Source: Pelagicoccus sp. SDUM812003 (lineage in GTDB: Bacteria > Verrucomicrobiota > Verrucomicrobiia > Opitutales > Opitutaceae). From it: a stretch of DNA of 64,000 bases. The notes under the pieces were generated by a model. That model saw nothing but the letters and a program-made list of their open reading frames with translations, made no database searches and was not told the origin of the DNA. How positions within the stretch are numbered: position 1 is the stretch's first letter; each line of letters opens with the position of its first letter. The translations under genes and the position numbers were made by a program. Positions 1 to 8,149 of this stretch are shown piece after piece. Location: assembly GCF_031127815.1 (NCBI RefSeq), contig NZ_JARXHY010000005.1:124001-188000 (forward strand), in the 5' to 3' direction.

Positions 1-251
1 CGAAAGCGCCCCTGCTATGAGAAATAGCAGAGCGGAAGGACGCGGGAGGAAGGTAGGCAAAAAAGGTCGCATGCGGAGTCGTATCCTTGCGCGAAGCACG
101 CCCGGTGCCGCGCCCCCGGTTTTCACAGTTCATTTACCAAATCTCGTTCCAAACGCCCTCCTGCCAAAAGCTTGCAAGTTTTGCTGGAACTCTGGGCGAT
201 TCCCCTCCATTTTCCCGCGGTTTTGGTCCAACCGCCAAAGCAACATCACAA

Positions 252-1811
252 ATGGCCCTCAACGAATACAAAAGCACATTCATCGCCGACTGCGGCATCA
301 GCATGGGAGACGAAGGCAAAGGCCGCCTCATCTCCGAGATCATCGAAGAGCTGCGGGAGAAGACCGGCAGCGCCAGCCCAGTGCAGGTCGTGCTAAAGGT
401 GAACGGCGGGGCCAACTCCGGGCACACCGCAGGCGGCTTGAAGCTCAACCTGCTTCCGGCCGGCGTGGTCGACCAAAGCGTGGAAACCCTCGCCATCGGG
501 GCTGGCGTGGTGGCCGATCCACGAAAGTTTCGCTGGGAGCTCCTCCCGGTCGACGCCAAAAGCTACCACGTCACCGAGCGCTTGCTCATCGACGAGCGCA
601 CCATGGTGTCCGACCTGAGCCACCGCTTGCTGGACCTCGCTTGGGAGTGGTACCGAGTGAACATCATCGGCGAGGAGCCGCGCGGCAGCACCGGCCGCGG
701 AATCACCCCGTCCTATCAGGACGAAGTCGGCCAGTTTCAGATCTTCTACTCCGACTTTCTCGCTCCCAAGGAAATCTTCGCCCGCAAGCTTAGCCAAAAG
801 GCCCAGCGGGCCTGCCGCGTCATCCAGCACGTTTGCCAAGTCACGCCCGAAGTCTGGGACAGCTTTTTCGACACCCTTACCCAAGCGGAACTGCGGGCCA
901 ACGAAGAAGCCCTCAAGGAAGGCATCTTTTCGCAGGACGAGTTCGATTTCAGCGTCTTCAAGGGAAGCGAGCCTTTCGCCCTCAACATCGAAAAGCTCAT
1001 CGAAGTCTATTGGGAAACCGGACAGCAGCTGGCCGGCCGCATCGGCGACGTGCGCGAGGTCATCCGCGAGGCCCAAGCCTCCGGTCGCTACACCATCGGC
1101 GAGTACGGCCAAGCCTACTGGCTGGACAAGCGCCAAGGCTTTTCTCCCAACGTTTCCGCCTCTCACACCTACGCCCCGGAATTCTTCAACTCCGCATGCC
1201 AGCCGGTGCAGCCGCTGCACGTGTTCGGCGTGGGCAAGGCCTACGACACCAAGGTCGGCACACACGTCTTCATCACCGAAGGCGAGCAGGATCATCCGCT
1301 CTTCCAACGCCTGCGCAAGCTGGAGTTCGGCGTCTCCACCGGACGCCAGCGCATGGTCGGCTGGTACGACGCGGTGGAAAAAGGCGACACCCTTCGCTAC
1401 GGCGGTTTCGACGATCTCATGATCAACAAGATCGACGCCCTCACCCAGGGCGACGACTGGGCGGGCAACCTCAAGATCTGCATCGCCTACGAAGATCAGG
1501 ACGGAAAGCGCTACTACCGCGTCCCGCGCAGCGAAACCCTCCGCAAGTCGCTCAAGCCAGTCTACCAGGAATACGCAGGCTGGAAGGAGGACATCTCAAA
1601 AGCTCGCAGCTTCGCAGACCTTCCGGAAAACGCCCAGGCGTACATCGCCGGCATGATGCGCTCCTTGCTCGATTCCGCCTACCACGGCGGCGAATGGCCC
1701 GAGCAACTGCCCAACCTGCGCTACGTGGGCGTGGGCCCGATGCCGTCCCAGATCATTCGCGACATCCCGCAGACCAGGGAGCTTCTCGCCCTCGACAAGC
1801 CGCTCGACTAA
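252..1811 (+). CDS. purA: Adenylosuccinate synthetase-like protein (long form)
   Basis: Adenylosuccinate synthetase joins aspartate to IMP with GTP in the cytoplasm, on the way to AMP. From the ATG at 252 the protein has 519 residues. The P-loop GDEGKG lies at 19-24, but Met replaces the usual preceding Trp and Arg the following Lys. [10 protein letters not shown] at 51-60 keeps the catalytic His, [16 protein letters not shown] lies at 145-160, and a late GWYDAV...MINKIDAL block matches the family's base-recognition region. Typical PurA has about 430 residues; the excess lies mainly in the middle and C-terminal half. An in-frame ATG at 87 would add 55 residues with no family likeness, so 252 is preferred. 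It stands alone, 118 bases before the next gene. The family call is firm; whether this is the housekeeping enzyme or a divergent paralogue cannot be told from the window. Confidence 0.85.
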   Translation: MALNEYKSTFIADCGISMGDEGKGRLISEIIEELREKTGSASPVQVVLKVNGGANSGHTAGGLKLNLLPAGVVDQSVETLAIGAGVVADPRKFRWELLPVDAKSYHVTERLLIDERTMVSDLSHRLLDLAWEWYRVNIIGEEPRGSTGRGITPSYQDEVGQFQIFYSDFLAPKEIFARKLSQKAQRACRVIQHVCQVTPEVWDSFFDTLTQAELRANEEALKEGIFSQDEFDFSVFKGSEPFALNIEKLIEVYWETGQQLAGRIGDVREVIREAQASGRYTIGEYGQAYWLDKRQGFSPNVSASHTYAPEFFNSACQPVQPLHVFGVGKAYDTKVGTHVFITEGEQDHPLFQRLRKLEFGVSTGRQRMVGWYDAVEKGDTLRYGGFDDLMINKIDALTQGDDWAGNLKICIAYEDQDGKRYYRVPRSETLRKSLKPVYQEYAGWKEDISKARSFADLPENAQAYIAGMMRSLLDSAYHGGEWPEQLPNLRYVGVGPMPSQIIRDIPQTRELLALDKPLD

Positions 1812-1929
1812 GGCGAGCCGCTAGCCGTCGGCGAATCAGAGAGCGAAGACAGACACCTTCGCTCAACTGCTCGTTTGCATTCCAGAACAAGTCCGCCAGA
1901 GTCTCCTTCAGACGCGTCGCCACAAACTC

Positions 1930-3435
1930 ATGGACCTGCAACAATTTTTCGAACACTGGAATCTCAGCGAGCACCCTTTCCAAGCGGAAGAGGCCCGAAA
2001 CGATACCGTCTACACGCAGAAGCTGGACGCGGCCATCACCCATCCGGACTTCACGAAGATCTACGGAAACCCGGCCAATCCCAGCACCACCATCGTGTTC
2101 GGCGAAAAAGGCAGCGGAAAAACCGCCATGCGTCTGATGATCCAGCAAAGGCTGGCCGCCTTCAACGAGGGCCGCGAGTCCGACAAGGTTTGGGTGGTCG
2201 CCTACGACGAGCTCAATCCCATGCTCGACCGGTTGGCAAGCAACCTGAAGACGGGACCGGGCGAAAAGACGCTAGCCGAAATCCGCCTCTCCGACCATCA
2301 GGACGCCATCCTCTCGCTCTCCGTCACCCGCTTGATCGACAGCATTCTCGCATCAAAGGACAAGGCCGAGCTGAAGCGCCGCAAGAAGGCCATCAAGAAG
2401 ATGACGCCCCAGCGAAAGATCGATCTAGCGACCCTGGCGCTGCTCTACGATCAGCCTCAGCATGGCAGAGCGCTGGACCGCTGGAGCAGCCTGCTCCGCT
2501 TGCTGCGGGTGGGCTCGGGTCTGGACCGCGGAGGGCACAGCTTTGTCACCGTGCTCCTTCTGGGCGCCGGAGTGGTCGGAGCCCTCGGCTGGCGTTTCCT
2601 GGAATCCCCCCACTGGGGTTGGCTCCTAGCGGCCATCGGCGGCGGAGCCGGCGGCATCCTGCTCGGCTTTCTCTGGCTGAAACGAGCTTGGCGAAACCGC
2701 AAACGCGGCAAGCAGATCGAGAGGGAGATCCGTACCGTGGCTCGTGAACCCGACAGCGCCACGCGCCAGCTCTGGGACATGGGCGACAACGAGCTGGCCT
2801 CCCAGCCGATCCCGAAAAAGGACGACCAGGACAGCCGCTACGACCTGACCGGCCGGCTGCTGGGCATCTTGGCCGACTTCGGATACACCAGCTTCATCGC
2901 TCTGGTCGATCGCGTCGACGAGCCGGTGCTGGTCAGCGGAGACGCCAAGCGCATCAAGCAGCTGGTTTGGCCTATGCTAAACAACAAATTTCTTCAGCAG
3001 GAACGCATCGGCATCAAGATGCTGCTCCCCATCGAACTCAGTCAAATGCTCCTGGCCGAAGATTCGGAATTCAAACGACAGGCCCGGCTCGATAAGCAGA
3101 ATCTCGTCAACCCGCTGAAGTGGACCGGCACCTCCCTCTACGACCTCTGCAACTGGCGCTTCAAAAACTGCCAGCGCTGCAGCCCGAGCGAGGCCCGTCC
3201 GCTCGACGAACTCTTCGAGGACGACGTGGACAGCCACGACCTGATCGACGCGCTGGACCAGATGCACCAGCCCCGAGACGCCTTCAAGCTGCTCTATGCG
3301 GTGCTGCTCGAGCACTGCCGCAACACGCCGGGCGACTCTCAGCAGTTCAAGATTTCCAAAGCCACCTTGGACATCGCCCGCCGCGAGCAGAGCCAACGCG
3401 TAGTCGATCTGTACCGAGGCATGTCATCGACCTGA
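1930..3435 (+). CDS. P-loop ATPase with two internal membrane segments, function unknown
   Basis: 501 residues. A Walker A motif GEKGSGKT lies at 58-65 after a short N-terminal region. Two adjacent hydrophobic stretches at about 204-222 and 230-250 look like a transmembrane hairpin, followed by a very basic stretch (KRAWRNRKRGK). After the membrane part, FIALVDRVDEPVLV resembles a Walker B or sensor strand, so the ATPase core seems to be split by, or wrapped around, the hairpin. The arrangement recalls KAP- or STAND-like membrane-anchored P-loop NTPases, but I do not recognise the family. The C-terminal part is helical and charged, with a Cys pair (NCQRC). The start at 1930 follows a 118-base gap and fits the ORF opening MDLQQFFEHW. 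The next gene is convergent. Function is not assigned. Confidence 0.75.
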   Translation: MDLQQFFEHWNLSEHPFQAEEARNDTVYTQKLDAAITHPDFTKIYGNPANPSTTIVFGEKGSGKTAMRLMIQQRLAAFNEGRESDKVWVVAYDELNPMLDRLASNLKTGPGEKTLAEIRLSDHQDAILSLSVTRLIDSILASKDKAELKRRKKAIKKMTPQRKIDLATLALLYDQPQHGRALDRWSSLLRLLRVGSGLDRGGHSFVTVLLLGAGVVGALGWRFLESPHWGWLLAAIGGGAGGILLGFLWLKRAWRNRKRGKQIEREIRTVAREPDSATRQLWDMGDNELASQPIPKKDDQDSRYDLTGRLLGILADFGYTSFIALVDRVDEPVLVSGDAKRIKQLVWPMLNNKFLQQERIGIKMLLPIELSQMLLAEDSEFKRQARLDKQNLVNPLKWTGTSLYDLCNWRFKNCQRCSPSEARPLDELFEDDVDSHDLIDALDQMHQPRDAFKLLYAVLLEHCRNTPGDSQQFKISKATLDIARREQSQRVVDLYRGMSST

Positions 3436-3505
3436 CCGCTGCGCTAAACGTCTAGGCGACTCTGCCTGCCGGGGCCCCGCTCAGATCGTGGCCGCATCCG
3501 CCGCC

Positions 3506-4408
3506 TCACTTGCAAATGCAGGCCAGCAGGCCGTGCAGCAGCTCCAGCTTGGGCATCGAAACGCCCGCCTCCTGGCCGCGCCGCAAGGGCTCGCCCCAAA
3601 TGGCCTCCACCTCGACCGCTCGTCCTTCCACGAAGTCGATCATGCTGGAAGGCTTGTAGGCTTTCATGGGGATCGTCACGTCGATCTGCTTGTTGGCGAA
3701 GCTCGAATCGATCTCCAAACCAAGCGCTCCCGCAGCGGAAATGACCTCCAGCATCAACGCCCGAGCCTCCTCCAAAAGCTCCTTCGACTGCACGATCACA
3801 TCGGTCGTGACTCCGCCTGCGGCCACGGTGAGACCGTTGAAGGGCACGTTCCAAACCAGCTTCTTCCACTGCACCAAAGCGAGATTGGCCTCCACCCGCG
3901 TCTTCACGCCAGCGGCCTCGAACGCTTTCCCCAAAGCTTCCACCTCGCCGTCGCCGCGTTGCCGGTAGGCTCCGATGCTGACCGAGCCGGGCATGAAATT
4001 CTGAGCAGCGGCAGGGGCGATGCGATTGAGGCACACGAAGCAAAGGCCTCCGAAGACCGAATTGCGGGGAAACAGCTCGCCGAGCAGCCGGTCGTTTCCC
4101 AATCCGTTCTGCAAGGTCAGCAGCTGCGTCTTCTCGCCCACCAACGGCGGCAGCAGATCCGCCAGGGCGTAGTTCGAAGTCGCCTTCAGAGCGATCACCA
4201 CGAGATCGCAAATCCCGATGCTGCCAGTGTCCCGATGGGCGTTCACCTCCAGCTGAAACTCCTCGCTAGGCGTCACGATGCGCACCCCATCCCGCCGAGC
4301 GGCCTCGTAGTCGCTGCGGAAAAGGAAATGCAGCTCGTGACCGGCCCGCTGCAGCATCGCTCCGTAATATAGTCCTATGGCTCCCGAGCCCACGATCGCT
4401 ATCTTCAT
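3506..4408 (-). CDS. panE: 2-dehydropantoate 2-reductase (ketopantoate reductase family)
   Basis: NADPH-dependent reduction of ketopantoate to pantoate, for coenzyme A synthesis, is the family's main role. The 300-residue protein begins MKIAIVGSGAIG, a Rossmann GxGxxG at 7-12. TLQNGLGN and the KKLVWNVPFNGLTVAAGG block (conserved Lys and Asn of the catalytic helix) are typical of PanE/ApbA proteins, and the length is normal. It is convergent with the ATPase gene (70-base gap) and transcribed away from a long non-coding stretch. Paralogues in this family can act on other 2-oxo acids, so the exact substrate is inferred; no other pantothenate gene is nearby. Confidence 0.85.
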   Translation of the reverse strand: MKIAIVGSGAIGLYYGAMLQRAGHELHFLFRSDYEAARRDGVRIVTPSEEFQLEVNAHRDTGSIGICDLVVIALKATSNYALADLLPPLVGEKTQLLTLQNGLGNDRLLGELFPRNSVFGGLCFVCLNRIAPAAAQNFMPGSVSIGAYRQRGDGEVEALGKAFEAAGVKTRVEANLALVQWKKLVWNVPFNGLTVAAGGVTTDVIVQSKELLEEARALMLEVISAAGALGLEIDSSFANKQIDVTIPMKAYKPSSMIDFVEGRAVEVEAIWGEPLRRGQEAGVSMPKLELLHGLLACICK

Positions 4409-5077
4409 GCGATCGAGCCTCTCGCGCTGCTCTCAGATGGCAAGCGCGCTGTATAGTGACATTCCCTGAGAGCTCGAAACAGGGTTAACAACCAGCGTTC
4501 TTCACAAGTTATTTCCCCGCTTTCGGCACGAGCTGGAAACAGAAAGCGCTAGCGGTATCCCTGAGGTTATTTCCCTAACCGAAATTCGTTGGATTTCGTT
4601 GAATTGACACGTAAAAGGACTCAGTCCAAGGCCGCTTCAAGAGCGGCTTTTTTTACAAATCGACTCACCTAAGCGCTTTTCCCTTATACAGTAGGTAACT
4701 CTAGGAAATCGAGTTCACACGTATACCCATTTAAGCAGCTGTTTATCATTATCTTACAAAAACAAATAGGTGTTCGTACCGCTGCCTTTGCCCAGAACGC
4801 GAAATCGGAACCAAGCAAGCCCAGGAACGGAGAAAAATGTAAAAGGCGACCGACCTCGTTTTTCGCCTGATGGAGACTAAAGAAAGTTCCTTAGGAACGC
4901 CTTCAGCCTGAGCGATCGCCACGTGGCGTAACAGCTCCGTAACTGTGTCAGTCCCATGGGGCTCGCTCAGTTACTCTCAAGTTATTCACAATGGTTTTCG
5001 GGCGAGAACCAGCCCAAGGTCGAGCCGATGTGGACGGTCGCGGATTACGGGTATTTCCGCAGCCAACTCAACCAAAA
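4409..5077. other. Non-coding stretch between panE and the diacylglycerol kinase-like gene
   Basis: 669 bases with no convincing gene. They hold the panE upstream region, an intrinsic terminator at 4631-4654 pointing right that belongs to no visible gene, and two copies of GTTATTTCCC (4508-4517 and 4566-4575). There are short perfect palindromes GTTCC-TTA-GGAAC (4886-4898) and CGCCACGTGGCG (4917-4928). A weak hairpin AGGCGA...TCGCCT near 4845-4867 with a short T run on the minus strand could end the kinase transcript. No tRNA or known small RNA signature is recognisable. Confidence 0.5.
4631..4654 (+). terminator. Orphan intrinsic terminator
   Basis: GCCGCT (4631-4636), five-base loop, AGCGGC (4642-4647), then seven T. 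The shape is textbook on the plus strand, but both flanking genes are transcribed leftward, so it must end an unannotated rightward transcript from the 4.41-4.63 kb interval, if it is used at all. Confidence 0.7.
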
Positions 5078-5962
5078 TCAGCAGGAAACCGCCACGATGC
5101 TGAGCGACTTCGGGCAGGCTTTGATGGTCATCTCGCCGCGACACTCGAAAATTTCCCCATCGACGTGGAAGAATCCCGCCTCCGGCATCGTCAGCACGAA
5201 ATTGTCGGAGCAGATCGGGGTGACGCGTGGGCTCAGGTAGAGTTTCTTGCGAAACATGCGCCAGATCAGCACGAAGAAACTGATAAAGTTCGGGTCGGTG
5301 ATCGCCACCAGGTTCAGCTTTCCGTCGGTGAGCGAAGCGTCCGGAGCGATGAAGGCGTTGCTTCCGTATTGCGAGGAATTCGCGACCGCCACGATGTAGG
5401 CCCGCAGGCTTTGCAGCTGACCGCCTGAGGCGATGTCGCAGCGCGAGGAGCGGTAGTCGCGAAAGGCTCTCAGTCCTTCCTTCATATAGGAGACGAAACC
5501 GCGGGCTTGGGTTTCGTTGAAACGGCGTCCGACCTCCGCGTCGAAGCCGATGCCCATGACGTTGAAAAACGGGTGACCGTTGGCCTCGCCGGTATCCACG
5601 CGGATGGACGCGCCTAGGGCCGCGAGGTGAAGGGCCTTGTGAAAGTTGAGCGGCAGTCCGAGGTGGCGAGCCAAACCATTTCCCGAACCCATGGGAACCA
5701 ATCCAAATTCGCAGCCAGTGCCCACCACGACTCGCCCGACTTCGTTGATGGTGCCGTCGCCTCCTACCGCAACCACGCGCTTGGCGCCCTCTGCGATCGC
5801 CGCCTTGGTAAGCTCAGGTGCGTGCCCGGCGTATTGCGTTTCCCATACATCGGCTTCGAGTCCGTGGCTCGCCAAGAACGCTTCCACCCGCTCTCGACGC
5901 ACCACCCCTTTCTCTCGTTTCCCCGAGATGGGGTTGATGATGATAGCGAGTTCCTTGCCCAT
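5078..5962 (-). CDS. Diacylglycerol kinase / YegS-BmrU-type lipid kinase
   Basis: 294 residues of the diacylglycerol/sphingosine kinase catalytic family, which phosphorylates lipid alcohols at the inner membrane face. Seen: an opening strand IIINPISGKR, the nucleotide-binding GGDGTINEV at 67-75 and GSGNGLARHLG at 92-102, then FNVMGIGFDAEV, all in canonical order; the length is normal. A good ribosome-binding sequence (GGAGAAGG) precedes the ATG. It is the last of three minus-strand genes, 45 bases after a GT4 glycosyltransferase, which suggests a shared transcript and a possible role in lipid or glycolipid recycling. The precise lipid substrate cannot be read from sequence. Confidence 0.85.
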   Translation of the reverse strand: MGKELAIIINPISGKREKGVVRRERVEAFLASHGLEADVWETQYAGHAPELTKAAIAEGAKRVVAVGGDGTINEVGRVVVGTGCEFGLVPMGSGNGLARHLGLPLNFHKALHLAALGASIRVDTGEANGHPFFNVMGIGFDAEVGRRFNETQARGFVSYMKEGLRAFRDYRSSRCDIASGGQLQSLRAYIVAVANSSQYGSNAFIAPDASLTDGKLNLVAITDPNFISFFVLIWRMFRKKLYLSPRVTPICSDNFVLTMPEAGFFHVDGEIFECRGEMTIKACPKSLSIVAVSC

Positions 5963-6007
5963 GCCCTTCTCCTCAAACGGCTTACTTGCTAAATTGCAAC
6001 TCCCTAC

Positions 6008-7150
6008 TCAGCGAACGCTCGCAACGGCCCGCAAAGACCGCTGAAAACTCTCCACCACCCGCTTCCAGCTAATGCCCTTTCCCGTCTCGCTGGCGGCGGA
6101 TCTCACCGAGGCGAGCTCCTGCTCGGGCAGGCAGCGCAGGGCTAGGGTTTGGGCGACGAAATGCTCCGCGTCGCCAAATCGAGCGAGCATGCCATTGCGG
6201 CCCGATTCGATATACTCTCGGCCGGCTGCGTAGTCATAGGTGCAGACCGCCAGAGCGGAAGCCATGGCTTCGGTGACCACGTTTCCGAAGGTCTCCGTCA
6301 CGCTGGGAAACAGAAACAGGTCGCCCGAGGCGTAGTGCCTGGCCAAGTCCTCCCCTTTCCTCATTCCCGCGTAGCGAACTTCCGGATACTTGCGCTTCAG
6401 GCGAGGCAGCTCCGGGCCGCCGCCTACCACCACCATGCGATCGTGGGGAAAGTCCTCGCGCAAGCTCTCGAAAGCGGCGAAGGCCAGATCGATGTTCTTC
6501 TCCTTGGCCACTCGTCCCACGTAGAGCACCACCTTTCCATCCTCAGGCACGCCCCATTCGCGTCGCAAACTCTCATCGCGTCGATCAGGGCGAAACAGTT
6601 CCGTATCCACTCCACGTGACAGCACGCCGGTGTTGCGGTAGCCGAGCTTGGCGAGCTCATCAGCCATTTGGCGCGTCGGAGCCAAAGTGACGTCGCAGCG
6701 ATTGTGCACCCAGCGCAGATAGGACGAGGCGAGACGCTGGATGAAGCCGATGCGATAGTGATCGCTGTATTGATCGAAGTTGGTGTGAAACGTGGAGCTT
6801 ACCGGGATCTTCAGCAGTCGAGCCGCGATCAGGGCCGCCACGCCGAGCGGGCCTTCCGTGGCCACGTGTACCACATCGGGTCGAGACCGCTTCCAAATGC
6901 GATAGAGGCTGAAGCCAGCGGGCTCGCCCATTCGAAGGGCGTTGTATCCGGGGAGGGGGACCCCAGCTGCGATGAATTCCTCGTAAGGCTTCTCTTCGCT
7001 TGGCATATCCACCTCCTCGTGCTCCTGCACCGGGCGGACCACCATGATCTCCCACCCCTCAGCGGCCAAACCTTCGCAGAGACGTCCCAAGGTCATGGAT
7101 ACGCCGTTGACTTCGGGGGGAAACGTTTCGGTCACGAGAGCAAGCTTCAT
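6008..7150 (-). CDS. Glycosyltransferase family 4 (mannosyltransferase-like)
   Basis: 380 residues from the ATG at 7150, which has GGGGAG upstream and gives the expected opening MKLALVTETFPPEVNGV. A longer in-frame start at 7264 would add an Arg/Pro-rich stretch unlike the family and run into the upstream gene, so it is rejected. The two GT-B lobes are visible: an N-terminal acceptor lobe with FHTNFDQYSDHY, then VVLYVGRVAKEKNIDLAF and the donor-site TETFGNVVTEA (the EX7E pattern). It resembles GDP-mannose-dependent alpha-mannosyltransferases that act on lipid acceptors. Position between an FKBP isomerase (55 bases) and a lipid kinase (45 bases) is compatible with envelope glycolipid synthesis. 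Sugar and acceptor are inferred. Confidence 0.82.
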   Translation of the reverse strand: MKLALVTETFPPEVNGVSMTLGRLCEGLAAEGWEIMVVRPVQEHEEVDMPSEEKPYEEFIAAGVPLPGYNALRMGEPAGFSLYRIWKRSRPDVVHVATEGPLGVAALIAARLLKIPVSSTFHTNFDQYSDHYRIGFIQRLASSYLRWVHNRCDVTLAPTRQMADELAKLGYRNTGVLSRGVDTELFRPDRRDESLRREWGVPEDGKVVLYVGRVAKEKNIDLAFAAFESLREDFPHDRMVVVGGGPELPRLKRKYPEVRYAGMRKGEDLARHYASGDLFLFPSVTETFGNVVTEAMASALAVCTYDYAAGREYIESGRNGMLARFGDAEHFVAQTLALRCLPEQELASVRSAASETGKGISWKRVVESFQRSLRAVASVR

Positions 7151-7205
7151 CGACGCACTCCCCTTTGCCACATCTCGACCGTCTTCGCCTGCAGAGCCGG
7201 CCTGC

Positions 7206-8006
7206 CTACTCCTGCGGAGCGGTGGTGGCCTGCGGCTCGCTCGCCAGAGGAGCTCCCTGAGCATCCACGTCTCCCGCTTCTTCCGGGAGCCCTACCTTCA
7301 AAAGTTCGATCTCGAAGACCAGAGTCGAGCCGGGAGGCACCGACCCATGAAGCTCGTCGCCATAGGCCAGCTTCGCGGGCACGTAGAGCTTGATCTTGCC
7401 ACCTTCTCCGATGAGCTGCAGACCTTGGGTCCAACCATCGATGACCTGATTGAGCTGGAAGGCTGCCGGATCTCTTCCCGCAGTGGAATCGAAAATCTGA
7501 TTGTCCAGAAACCGCCCTTCGTAGTGCACGATCACCATGTCGGTGGGCTCGGGCTTCTTTTGAGGGTCGCCAGGGCGCAAGATCTGATAGGCCAGGCCGG
7601 ATACAAGCGACTGCACGTCGGACAATCCCACCAGCTGATCGAAGAACGCCTGTTCCTTGGCCCGGTTTTCGCGCAGCACGGATTCCATCAAGCGCTGCTC
7701 GCGCTTGGCGAAAAACTCCTGAATCGCCAGACCCGATTCGCCGATGTCCGTGGCAGGCTGGTCGCCTAGCACATGGTCGATCATTCCTTCCGCCACCGCA
7801 TCGATCTCAGTCGGCGAGAGTTCCAAAGCCTTGAGGTTGTAGCGCTCGGCCAGAAGCCATCCCCAAGTCTTCAGCAGCTCCTCGTCGCTGTAGGACATTT
7901 GGTCCTCCGCCCCCATTCCCTCAGGAAGTTCGATCATGTCAGCCAATTGGCCAAAGAGCGGCGCGCCAAGGAGGCACAGAGAGGTGAAGGCTAGGAGCTT
8001 TTTCAT
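7206..8006 (-). CDS. Exported FKBP-type peptidyl-prolyl isomerase
   Basis: 266 residues. An N-terminal signal peptide (MKKLLAFTSLCLLGAPLFG) is followed by a helical dimerisation-type region (about 35-150) and a C-terminal FKBP domain (about 160-250). VIVHYEGRFLDNQIFDST, the VIDGWTQGLQLIGEGGK strand and LAYGDELHGSVPPGSTLVFEIELL carry the usual pocket residues. The architecture matches FkpA/Mip periplasmic folding catalysts. The tail after 250 is Ala/Glu-rich and probably disordered. It is the first gene of the FKBP-GT4-lipid kinase run. Confidence 0.88.
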   Translation of the reverse strand: MKKLLAFTSLCLLGAPLFGQLADMIELPEGMGAEDQMSYSDEELLKTWGWLLAERYNLKALELSPTEIDAVAEGMIDHVLGDQPATDIGESGLAIQEFFAKREQRLMESVLRENRAKEQAFFDQLVGLSDVQSLVSGLAYQILRPGDPQKKPEPTDMVIVHYEGRFLDNQIFDSTAGRDPAAFQLNQVIDGWTQGLQLIGEGGKIKLYVPAKLAYGDELHGSVPPGSTLVFEIELLKVGLPEEAGDVDAQGAPLASEPQATTAPQE

Positions 8007-8149
8007 AAGAGACTTGTTATCAATCGATTAATAAAGGGGAAACGAACGCTGCCCCCGGGGCTGTGCTTGCAGTCCTAGAGAAATGGGTTCAATTGTAAAT
8101 CACCAAAATCCTTTTAGACCCACTCCCGAACCCACCCTAACCCACTTTC

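Noticed and set aside
4440-4650. 6S, SRP or tmRNA in the panE upstream gap
   Set aside because: None of their conserved core sequences are present.
4956-5240. 94-codon frame downstream of the orphan terminator
   Set aside because: Its second half is antisense to the lipid kinase gene and the first part shows no domain.
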